Below, one piece after another: positions 4,999-11,435 of a stretch of DNA of 40,896 nucleotides. Every line of letters begins with the position of its first letter. Within the stretch, counting starts at the first letter, position 1. Position numbers and translations under genes: made by a program. The notes under the pieces are model-generated. The model saw nothing but the letters and a program-made list of their open reading frames with translations, did no database searches and was not told where the DNA came from. Origin of the DNA: a virus; IMG/VR virus record IMGVR_UViG_3300047560_000965, positions 1-40,896 of that record. One strand, written 5' to 3'.

Positions 4999-7059
4999 AT
5001 GCGTCAACAAAAAGACGGTATAGCTCGAAGGGAAATATTGACATCTGAATGGAAACCATCTCACGCTGAGTTTGATTATCCTAAGCCATTTGTAGATTGG
5101 ATTGATTCCATCAACAGTGGATGGCAAAACAAGATTTATCATAAACCCTTCGATTTATACTGCGAACAAGCTAAGATTTGGCTACAAGATGATACCCTCT
5201 TAACAGACTTTGAGAACGAAGAGGATCAATACAACTGGCTCGCAAAAGAAATCCAAAAGTGTAACGACAATACACTATACTTCTGTAACAAGTACGGTTG
5301 GATCAAAGAAGATAAAGCCGAGAATGGTATGCTACGCTATCAGGCGTGGGATGCGCAGAAAGTACTACTGTTTTTATTCGACTGCGGTTACTCACTAATG
5401 ATTGGTAAGGCACGTCAGATTGGTTTTACCACTACGATGTGTTTAGCCGGGATGAAACGTGTAAACTTAAACAAATCATATTTCATTAAATTTGTTACTC
5501 ACTCTAAAGACAAAGGTGTCGAGATCTTTAGGGATAAAGTTAAATGGACATACACCAAGATTCCAGACTACCTAGCGCAAGACGTTAAGAACTGGACCGA
5601 TCAGGTGATGTCGTTTGACAAGAAAGGAGAAAAGAAAGGTCGTGACGAAGGTGGTGCATCTCGCTTTCAAGTAGACAGCCCTCAGGTAGATGCTATCAAT
5701 GGTGGATCTCCATCAGCGGTATTCATCGATGAGATTGGTCTATTTGACATATTTGGTGAGATGATGCGTGAAGGTCGACCTGCCTTATTTAAGTACAACC
5801 CTGAGACTGGCAAAATGACCATGCAACAACAGTTCTTAGCATGGGGAACAGGGGGAGAGATGGATAAAGGGGGCTCTGTATTCGAAGCAGAGTTCAAAAT
5901 GGCTCTTAGTCAGTGGAAGGAAAAAAACTACGAGTATGGAATCATACCTTTATTCTTCAACGCCTATGCACGAAGAGGAGTCACAGACGAGCACATCAAC
6001 AACGAACGTAAAGCATACCTTGCATTGGAAGGAACCAAGAAAGGAGAGGTCGCTAAAGTTCAGTTCCACCAACATTATCCTATCACAATTGACGATATGT
6101 TCCTGCGAAAAGCAAGAACGCTCGTTCCGATTCATTATTGTAACGAAAGATTAAGTAGTATATACGGAAAGGATACACCAATAGAGTACGGATATTTCGA
6201 ACCTATCATGGATATGACCCAACCAACACCTGATCTAATCACTGAATATAGGATTACAGGTGCGAGATGGATCCCAACATCAGGAAGAGAAGACATATCC
6301 ACCACAGCAATGATAGTTCACCATCCACCTGAGAACGAAATATGGAAGAATCGCTGGTATCAAGGGACTGACCCCATCAACTCTGAGACAGGTCACTCCA
6401 TGATGTGTAGTGCCATATGGGATGCGCTGACAAATACAGTATCTTCTGTGGTATTTCACCGTGATCGCAAGTTTAAGTACACGTATCTACAGGTATTACT
6501 GCAAAGTTTATACTACGATCAGCAAAGAAGAGGTGGTATTAAGGAACTTGTAGAGAATAACATCGGTGATATGCACGTTGACTTCCAAGAAATACACGGA
6601 TTTAAGCATAAATTCACCGCAAACACGCAGTTGCCTGAATATTTCCAAACTTATGGTGGGAAATGGTTCGGCATTTCCAACAAAGCGAACACGGCACCAA
6701 GAATTATTGCAAAAATTGAGGAAATGATTGATGCCTACGGCATCAATATAGACGTTCCGTGGATCTGGGAGCAGCTGAAGACATTTGTAGAGAAAGACTT
6801 GAAAAGTTCAACGAGTCATCGCCAAACTAGATACCAAGCTGCCGATACGAGATACGATTATGATGATGCCATCTTTGCTATTGGCTTTGCATATATCAAT
6901 GCACAGGCACACGCTAGGTATGAGCCAGAGAATATTAGGTCACAGGACAAGGAAACGCACGTAATTACGAAATATGTTCAGTGTAAAGAAACTAACTACA
7001 GAATGAAGTTAGCTAAAGTAGATAAGAGGACAGGTAAGGTCCTAAAAATACTGAACTAA
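4999..7059 (+). CDS. terL: Terminase large subunit (TerL)
   Basis: The ATP-driven packaging motor and nuclease. The N-terminal ATPase shows the variant Walker A loop GKARQIGFTT (residues 136-145), Walker B VFIDEIG with D244-E245, and the coupling motif around AWGTGGE (281-287). The RNase H-like nuclease shows GTDP (D457), a likely second acidic residue in KELVENN (E517) and the closing YDYDDAIFA (D620, D622, D623). At 686 residues it is full length. The KARQIGFTT form is typical of terminases from Bacteroidota podoviruses and other headful-type phages. I see no adjacent small terminase subunit; one of the small basic proteins upstream may serve. Confidence 0.95.
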   Translation: MRQQKDGIARREILTSEWKPSHAEFDYPKPFVDWIDSINSGWQNKIYHKPFDLYCEQAKIWLQDDTLLTDFENEEDQYNWLAKEIQKCNDNTLYFCNKYGWIKEDKAENGMLRYQAWDAQKVLLFLFDCGYSLMIGKARQIGFTTTMCLAGMKRVNLNKSYFIKFVTHSKDKGVEIFRDKVKWTYTKIPDYLAQDVKNWTDQVMSFDKKGEKKGRDEGGASRFQVDSPQVDAINGGSPSAVFIDEIGLFDIFGEMMREGRPALFKYNPETGKMTMQQQFLAWGTGGEMDKGGSVFEAEFKMALSQWKEKNYEYGIIPLFFNAYARRGVTDEHINNERKAYLALEGTKKGEVAKVQFHQHYPITIDDMFLRKARTLVPIHYCNERLSSIYGKDTPIEYGYFEPIMDMTQPTPDLITEYRITGARWIPTSGREDISTTAMIVHHPPENEIWKNRWYQGTDPINSETGHSMMCSAIWDALTNTVSSVVFHRDRKFKYTYLQVLLQSLYYDQQRRGGIKELVENNIGDMHVDFQEIHGFKHKFTANTQLPEYFQTYGGKWFGISNKANTAPRIIAKIEEMIDAYGINIDVPWIWEQLKTFVEKDLKSSTSHRQTRYQAADTRYDYDDAIFAIGFAYINAQAHARYEPENIRSQDKETHVITKYVQCKETNYRMKLAKVDKRTGKVLKILN

Positions 7060-7066
7060 AAACAAT

Positions 7067-7074
7067 TATCTTTG
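7067..7074 (+). promoter_or_regulatory. -7 box TATCTTTG
   Basis: An exact TAnnTTTG match, 17 bases before the ATG at 7092, without a -33 TTG. Confidence 0.45.
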
Positions 7075-7091
7075 CTATAAATTAATTAATC

Positions 7092-7721
7092 ATGGCACTT
7101 ACTCAAAAATCAAAATTCGGAGGTATTGGTCAACCTTTAAACGAAAAGGCTATTGTAACCGATATCAATGATATAATAGATTCTATTAATAATACACCGC
7201 TTCCTGTTAACCCTTCTAGTGGATACTATCCGATTAATAGAGATGATGCATTTGTAGATAGTGGACTACATAATATAGTTGAGGTTCTTCCTCCATTTAT
7301 TCCACCAACTGAAGGTTCATTAGGATTAGCATTTGATGACCCATTTGCAGGAACAAGATTATTAGCATTAGACCCTTTAAATTTTGCATACACATTTGGG
7401 AATGCTTCTTATGTACCCGGAACAAGTGTACAAGCAGACGGAGGGTTATCAATCCAAGATTCTATTGGTGAAGCAATCATCGGATGTGGTATTTCATCAC
7501 CTTCAAATGGAGTATTTAGAGCAAGTGGTGCTCAAGGATTTGTTACTATTGGAACAACTCCTAGTAGGTCTATTGGTACTTTTGTAGCGGGCAGTCCTGC
7601 AGTAATTGTAGGTTCAGCTTTTAATAATTTAACAGGACCTTCTAATACATCTACACCTGCTCGTTGGACAAAAGTAAGAGATGAAAATGGAACAATATAT
7701 TGGTATCCAATGTATCAATAA
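7092..7721 (+). CDS. Putative virion protein, beta-rich, 209 aa
   Basis: A 209-aa protein beginning MALTQKSKFGGIGQPLNEK, with a short helical stretch near residues 22-33 and then a Gly/Ser/Thr/Pro-rich, beta-strand-like body with few charges. The end, ARWTKVRDENGTIYWYPMYQ, resembles the closing strands of phage fibre and decoration proteins. It has its own -7 box directly after the terminase gene. No family is recognised. Composition and place suggest a head fibre or decoration protein. Confidence 0.6.
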   Translation: MALTQKSKFGGIGQPLNEKAIVTDINDIIDSINNTPLPVNPSSGYYPINRDDAFVDSGLHNIVEVLPPFIPPTEGSLGLAFDDPFAGTRLLALDPLNFAYTFGNASYVPGTSVQADGGLSIQDSIGEAIIGCGISSPSNGVFRASGAQGFVTIGTTPSRSIGTFVAGSPAVIVGSAFNNLTGPSNTSTPARWTKVRDENGTIYWYPMYQ

Positions 7722-7748
7722 TAAATAACTTTTAAAAAATAAAAAAAA

Positions 7749-8039
7749 ATGGCACTTTTAGTAAAAAACGCAAAGTTTAAAAACACTCAGATTACAGCTC
7801 CTGAAGTATATGTACGTCTTCAGTATTTCGCAGAAGCTAATGGTAAAACAGCATCAGTAGCATTGTTAACAGGATTAGATAAAGCAGGAGCTTTAGCTTA
7901 TGATTCAATCCCTGTAAACCTACCTGAGCAATTACTTGTTACAATTCCTGAAGGACAATCTCAAGATTTAGCTACAATACATGCAGCTGTAAAAGAAAAC
8001 CTTGAAGTATTAGGAGTTGAAGTAACTATTCAACTATAA
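7749..8039 (+). CDS. Putative small virion or decoration protein, 96 aa
   Basis: A 96-aa protein that opens MALLVKNAKFKNTQITAPEV, a style similar to the preceding gene. It has mixed strands and a final helix-strand (LATIHAAVKENLEVLGVEVTIQL). No catalytic motif or membrane segment. It is preceded by an A-rich stretch typical of Bacteroidota start regions and followed by a strong terminator, so it ends the terminase unit. It probably is an abundant structural accessory, but no family match can be claimed. Confidence 0.6.
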   Translation: MALLVKNAKFKNTQITAPEVYVRLQYFAEANGKTASVALLTGLDKAGALAYDSIPVNLPEQLLVTIPEGQSQDLATIHAAVKENLEVLGVEVTIQL

Positions 8040-8060
8040 ACTACTACTAAGTTTAGAGAG

Positions 8061-8084
8061 AGCCACCTAATCGGTGGCTTTTTT
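8061..8084 (+). terminator. Rho-independent terminator
   Basis: AGCCACC (8061-8067) and GGTGGCT (8073-8079) form a perfect seven-base stem with a five-base loop, followed by a T run to 8084. Confidence 0.9.
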
Positions 8085-8087
8085 GTT

Positions 8088-8095
8088 TACATTTG
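8088..8095 (+). promoter_or_regulatory. -7 box TACATTTG
   Basis: Directly follows the terminator and lies 15 bases before the ATG at 8111. The upstream TTTTTTGTT matches the sequence before the 9901 box. Confidence 0.45.
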
Positions 8096-8110
8096 TAAAA
8101 ATTTAATGAT

Positions 8111-8236
8111 ATGACAAAGGAACAAGCAATTCAAATTTTAGAGCAGGCATTGAACGCTGCGACATTGAAAGGAGTTTACAATATGGCTGATGTGCACGCA
8201 ATATTAAATGCACTGAGTCTATTGAAGCAAGACTAA
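8111..8236 (+). CDS. Small helical protein, 41 aa
   Basis: A 41-residue gene, MTKEQAIQILEQALNAATLK followed by GVYNMADVHAILNALSLLKQD. It reads as two amphipathic helices joined by a Gly turn. Very similar short proteins are common in phages of Bacteroidota, in my recollection, but have no assigned function. It has its own -7 box behind a terminator. Its stop overlaps the stop of the convergent leftward gene by four bases (8233-8236). Confidence 0.65.
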   Translation: MTKEQAIQILEQALNAATLKGVYNMADVHAILNALSLLKQD

Positions 8237-8586
8237 TAATCTAATAACGATTTATTGAGAACTAGGTCTTTATCGAGGCCTAGTTTTTTATTTTCCCAAA
8301 CAACCCCATTACGGTCATCAACCTCTACGCTGTATTCACTTAGCACAGAAAGGAATAGTTTAAGCTCTTTTCTATTCATAAGTTTGCATGACACACCTTT
8401 GTATCTAGGGCATTCTTCAAATACTCCTTTGTTTAGATTGATCCAATAAAGATGATATTCTGATTTTCTTCTGTGATGCTCGAAAGCTGGATACACGAAA
8501 GATTTGAGGATAAAGTGCTGAGTCTTATTTTCTAAAACTTGTTTAAGCTTGTTACTTGAGTAGGCACTAGATGTGCTCATATGCAT
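8233..8586 (-). CDS. Hypothetical protein, 117 aa
   Basis: Last gene of a leftward three-gene operon. The 117-aa protein is basic in its first half, with a His/Arg-rich stretch (FEHHRRKSEYHLYWI), and mixed charge later; two Cys (residues about 59 and 67) lie in ECPRYKGVSC. A start at the third codon (Met3) would reduce the overlap with the upstream gene from 20 to 14 bases. No domain is recognised. Co-transcription with a RecB-type nuclease suggests a role in DNA metabolism. Confidence 0.6.
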   Translation of the reverse strand: MHMSTSSAYSSNKLKQVLENKTQHFILKSFVYPAFEHHRRKSEYHLYWINLNKGVFEECPRYKGVSCKLMNRKELKLFLSVLSEYSVEVDDRNGVVWENKKLGLDKDLVLNKSLLDY

Positions 8587-9328
8587 TCCAAATTAGGTCG
8601 ACTTCGTTACTTAAATCAAGCGTTTCGATTACTTTAAAGCTATCATTCACTTCATTTACCCAACAAATATAGGAATTACCTAATTTAATTTGACAATTTT
8701 TCTCAATTATTTTTTTATAGACACCTAATTGCAAGCTAAACTTGACTAGTTCACAAGAATCAAGATGCTTTAACGGACCTACCATTTTCTTGTTGTACAT
8801 TGATTTTGAATCAATCTTCTTACTAGTCTTGTAGTCCCATATCTGAAGCTCTTTAGCTTTGACATTGTAGAATAGTTTGTCTACCATTCCACATATTCCC
8901 TTGTCTTTATCTCCTACAACCCATTCCATTTTTACAGGAATAAGCCTTCCTTTAGCCATAGAGTAGAAGTCTTCAATCATTCCCATTAGGTTGACGGGAA
9001 TCTCAAGAGTAGAATAAGGTGTGTAGCACTTCTGGCCAAAGCGCATCTCTGCGTACTTATGTATTTCAGTACCTACAGTTGCTGATCGATCTCTAATGTT
9101 CTCCCAGTCTTTAAGTACATCAAACATTTCTAGGCCGTGTTTCTTTGCGTATAAGCTCGCCATTAGCTCTTGATCAAAGATTGGCTCAAAGTTTTTAATC
9201 ATGGTAGTTACAGAAACACACTCGTGACCATCGTACAAGTATTTATGTTCTTCTTCATGGAATACAATCCCATTGAACTTATCTAGCTTTTCAAATACAT
9301 CAAACATTCTGTAGCTCCAATTCTTCAA
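8567..9328 (-). CDS. PD-(D/E)XK nuclease (RecB/Cas4-like fold)
   Basis: The catalytic set of the RecB-type PD-(D/E)XK fold is visible: H90 in GTEIHKYAE, E135 in KMEWVV, D150 in GICGMVDKLF, and D165-x-K167 in IWDYKTSK. At about 250 residues it is a single-domain exonuclease-like enzyme with no helicase and no obvious iron-sulphur Cys cluster. Such phage proteins act in recombination, replication or end processing. Met8 is an alternative start that would cut the overlap with the upstream gene from 29 to 8 bases and seems more natural. It lies in a leftward operon that splits the terminase and portal regions, unlike the usual continuous packaging module. Confidence 0.88.
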   Translation of the reverse strand: MKNWSYRMFDVFEKLDKFNGIVFHEEEHKYLYDGHECVSVTTMIKNFEPIFDQELMASLYAKKHGLEMFDVLKDWENIRDRSATVGTEIHKYAEMRFGQKCYTPYSTLEIPVNLMGMIEDFYSMAKGRLIPVKMEWVVGDKDKGICGMVDKLFYNVKAKELQIWDYKTSKKIDSKSMYNKKMVGPLKHLDSCELVKFSLQLGVYKKIIEKNCQIKLGNSYICWVNEVNDSFKVIETLDLSNEVDLIWNAYEHI

Positions 9329-9584
9329 TTAATTCCTCAACTAATTTCTCAGCGATAGCATCGTCATCTGAATATGGTCTGAATCGGTTTGCTAAAAAGT
9401 ATTCGTATGGAGAGTTTGAAGGAATCTCTACCTCTGCAAGTTTGTATCCAAGAACCATATGCTGTCTTGCCAACTTTGCTGCATCCACAACCGTGTAAAC
9501 TGAACCCTTCTTGATCCAAGATGATTTAGGAAATGTACTTGGCATACCTGAATCATTAATACAAACTACTCTGAAATTTTCCAT
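9300..9584 (-). CDS. Conserved phage protein of unknown function, 94 aa
   Basis: First gene of the leftward operon, 94 aa. The first 70 residues look like a small beta-barrel (RVVCINDSGMP, WIKKGSVYTVVDA, KLAEVEIP, FLANRFRPYS), and the last 20 residues are an acidic helix. I recall proteins of this pattern (VVCI...P...WIKKG..YTV...ASRF) as widespread in Bacteroidota phages without known function. It is preceded by a full host-type promoter and an unusual folded leader. The acidic tail might mediate contact with a partner. Confidence 0.7.
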   Translation of the reverse strand: MENFRVVCINDSGMPSTFPKSSWIKKGSVYTVVDAAKLARQHMVLGYKLAEVEIPSNSPYEYFLANRFRPYSDDDAIAEKLVEELIEELELQNV

Positions 9585-9594
9585 AACAAAAAGA

Positions 9595-9669
9595 AACCCC
9601 CCGTAAGATTAGCAGGGAACAGGGGGTTGAAAACCTTTTATCTCTAAAACTATGCTGAGTTGCTAATCT
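9595..9669 (-). ncRNA. Structured leader RNA / attenuator or small RNA
   Basis: Read on the minus strand, the RNA from about 9669 has AGATTAGCA (9669-9661), a TTTTA-GAGA-TAAAA hairpin with a GNRA loop, AACCCCC (9628-9622), TGCTAATCT (9614-9606) and GGGGGGTT (9602-9595) followed by TCTTTTTG. The first and third elements pair perfectly over nine bases. The C and G runs pair over seven and are followed by a U-rich tract like a terminator. The two helices interleave, so they form either a pseudoknot or mutually exclusive states. It ends about 10 bases before the first gene. Confidence 0.5.
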
Positions 9670-9674
9670 CGATA

Positions 9675-9706
9675 CAAACCTACGAACCTTTTTTCTATCC
9701 ACCAAA
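9675..9706 (-). promoter_or_regulatory. Bacteroidota-type promoter, leftward operon
   Basis: On the minus strand TTTG (9706-9703), a 20-base spacer and TAGGTTTG (9682-9675), an exact -33/-7 match. RNA would begin near 9669, at the first arm of the leader helix. Confidence 0.7.
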
Positions 9707-9718
9707 TATTCGGTGAAA

Positions 9719-9845
9719 AAATTTAAAGAAAGAAAAAGAAAAATAAGAAAAGAGAAAAGAGAAAAAAGAAGCAAAAAAGAGAAAAGAGAAAAGAAAAGAT
9801 TAACTATATATTCGTATATACTACGTATATACTCACATATACTTA
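9719..9845. repeat. Purine tract plus 11-bp TATA-type repeats
   Basis: 9719-9799 is almost pure A/G on the plus strand. It is followed by helically phased units CGTATATACTA (9813-9823), CGTATATACTC (9824-9834) and ACATATACTTA (9835-9845). The reading frames through this stretch are low-complexity Lys/Arg/Glu and were judged not coding. It lies between divergent promoters and may bend or melt DNA. Confidence 0.5.
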
Positions 9846-9900
9846 ATCAAAAAGAAAAAGAAAGAAACCCAAACCCAAAATTTTTTATGAATTTTTTGTT

Positions 9901-9908
9901 TATATTTG
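9901..9908 (+). promoter_or_regulatory. -7 box for the 274-aa virion protein
   Basis: TATATTTG preceded by TTTTTTGTT, as at 8088. No TTG at the -33 distance. The start codon is 74 bases downstream. Confidence 0.5.
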
Positions 9909-9917
9909 CCGAGTACT

Positions 9918-9965
9918 ATGCACGGTGCATGGTTATTTTTTAACCACACAGACTTATGTCGGTGT
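9918..9965 (+). promoter_or_regulatory. Three consecutive hairpins in the 5' leader
   Basis: ATGCAC-G-GTGCAT (9918-9930), TGGTTA-TTTTT-TAACCA (9930-9946) and ACACAGAC-TTAT-GTCGGTGT (9946-9965, one mismatch) abut each other with no spare bases. They sit between the -7 box and the start codon at 9982, so they probably fold in the leader of an abundant late message and protect it or control its translation. Confidence 0.5.
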
Positions 9966-9981
9966 ATAATTTTATTTAAAA

Positions 9982-10806
9982 ATGGCAATTACTTACAAAT
10001 TACCGGTAATCAATGCTGATTCAGCGTTGATTTTAAACACTCCAGTAGCGGCTACTGATGTTGTTCTTGCTTCTGGCTTACTTAGCATTAAAGATGAGTC
10101 AGGTGCTACTGCTTTGACAATCAAAGCTTCTGATCTTTTAGGTTTCCGCTATACTGCTGGAACTGCTGGAACTGCAAATGTTGTAGATGTAGCTCTTGCT
10201 GCTGTAACATTCCCTGCTGTTGGCGGTGCAAATCTTGCATTAACTATTTCCGCTCCTTACGCTCAAGCTTTCTTCAGCGGTGGTGTTGAAACTAATGCAG
10301 TTTTCCAAGCTCGTACTTACACTGTTGGTACTGATGCTACTCCAACTGCTGCTGAGTTAGCTACTGCTTTTGCTGCTGCTATCAATGCTGACGTTAACGC
10401 TTATTTCTCTGCAACTGTAGTTGGTGGTACAACTGTACGCATCACTTGTGATAACGCAGGATTTGGTGCTCTTAACGTAGTTGCTCCTGCTGGTGCTGTT
10501 GTTACAGACAACGCTGCATGGGTTGCTCCTGCTGGTACTCCAGCTCAAGTATTGAACCAAGTAAACGTAGCTACTTACGTTACTGCTGCAAGCTACCAAA
10601 CTTACCAAATCATGTATCGTAAAGCTATCCGTAGCAACATCGTTAATGGTCTTGAAGTTTACAAGCCAGTTACTGCATTAGTTTATCTTGATGCTGCTAA
10701 CGGTGGTACTGCTGCAACTGTTACAAAATTGACTTCAATCTTGAACGGTTCTTATGCTTCAACTCCAACTAACTGGGTTGATTACCTTGGTTGTCCAGCT
10801 GTATAA
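9982..10806 (+). CDS. Abundant virion protein, decoration-like, 274 aa
   Basis: A 274-aa protein rich in Ala, Thr, Val and Gly with few charges. It has its own -7 box, a hairpin-rich leader and its own terminator, and its codon choice resembles that of the capsid gene, all pointing to high monocistronic expression. The segment TPTAAELATAFAAAINAD followed by FSATVVGGTTVRITC and NAGFGALNV (about residues 113-164) matches a motif seen in phage sheath, tube and decoration proteins: a helix then paired strands. The C-terminal part ends in a conserved-looking NWVDYLGCP. It is most likely a head decoration or other major virion protein; which one cannot be told. Confidence 0.7.
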   Translation: MAITYKLPVINADSALILNTPVAATDVVLASGLLSIKDESGATALTIKASDLLGFRYTAGTAGTANVVDVALAAVTFPAVGGANLALTISAPYAQAFFSGGVETNAVFQARTYTVGTDATPTAAELATAFAAAINADVNAYFSATVVGGTTVRITCDNAGFGALNVVAPAGAVVTDNAAWVAPAGTPAQVLNQVNVATYVTAASYQTYQIMYRKAIRSNIVNGLEVYKPVTALVYLDAANGGTAATVTKLTSILNGSYASTPTNWVDYLGCPAV

Positions 10807-10818
10807 TTAAATTTTAAT

Positions 10819-10826
10819 TATCTTTG
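10819..10826 (+). promoter_or_regulatory. -7 box overlapping the terminator region
   Basis: TATCTTTG ends immediately before the left arm of the terminator hairpin. RNA begun near 10832 would lack most of that arm and so escape termination into the 187-aa gene and portal. Confidence 0.45.
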
Positions 10827-10860
10827 TAGGGTAGGCATTAAATTGTCTACCCTATTTTTT
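10827..10860 (+). terminator. Rho-independent terminator
   Basis: TAGGGTAG (10827-10834) pairs perfectly with CTACCCTA (10847-10854), loop of 12 bases, followed by TTTTTT. It ends the 274-aa gene transcript. Confidence 0.85.
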
Positions 10861-10870
10861 TATTACTTTT

Positions 10871-11434
10871 ATGGCAGGAAATGAAGCGGATTTGCAGATA
10901 TTTGGCATCGAAGGAGATAGCGATTTAAGGCTTGAGTACCCTGAATTAGCTGAGATCGATGAGTTCAAATCTCTCAAAGCAAAAGAAGTAAGACTCGCTT
11001 GGTACATTGGAAATAGAACAAGTCCAATCTACAAGTTGAGCAAAAAAGAAAAGCTAGTCAAGTCGTTAGAACTAACATACGGCAAAGACTATCACGTAAG
11101 GAAAGACCTTGGAGATATAGTAAGAGGTCAACTTCCTGACTACTTGATTGCTGCGATTCGCAAAATGGAAACCTTTAATCCTGAGTACAGGTTAAGGGCG
11201 AAGCTGATGACGCAGTATATGTTTGAAGTACTCAACGAAATGATTGTTCTTGACTCTCAGACACTTGCGAGCATGGACATTGATGAAAAGAAAAAGTATA
11301 CTGACTTAGTTGTTAAAGTCAATGATGAGTTACCGAGTATGATTAAAAATTTAGAATCAGCATACGGTGCTAAGGTCGTTGAAAGAAAAGCTAAGAAACA
11401 GGTTCTTGTTAAAATTAATGACGTATTGAAGTGA
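10871..11434 (+). CDS. Hypothetical protein upstream of portal, 187 aa
   Basis: A mostly helical, highly charged protein of 187 aa with no membrane segment. Regions of note are EYPELAEIDEFKSLKAKEVR (residues 22-41), LAWYIGNRTSP, and a Lys/Glu-rich helical C-terminus. It ends one base before the portal start and is clearly co-transcribed with it. I recognise no domain. Its position suggests a small terminase-like, head-assembly or portal-associated role; the helical makeup is compatible with a small terminase subunit, but this is a guess from place. Confidence 0.6.
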   Translation: MAGNEADLQIFGIEGDSDLRLEYPELAEIDEFKSLKAKEVRLAWYIGNRTSPIYKLSKKEKLVKSLELTYGKDYHVRKDLGDIVRGQLPDYLIAAIRKMETFNPEYRLRAKLMTQYMFEVLNEMIVLDSQTLASMDIDEKKKYTDLVVKVNDELPSMIKNLESAYGAKVVERKAKKQVLVKINDVLK

Positions 11435-11435
11435 T

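Noticed and set aside
9713-9943. Rightward 76-aa reading frame in the purine tract
   Set aside because: Its product is almost only Lys/Arg/Glu from an A/G repeat, it has no promoter spacing, and it overlaps the control region and the -7 box at 9901.
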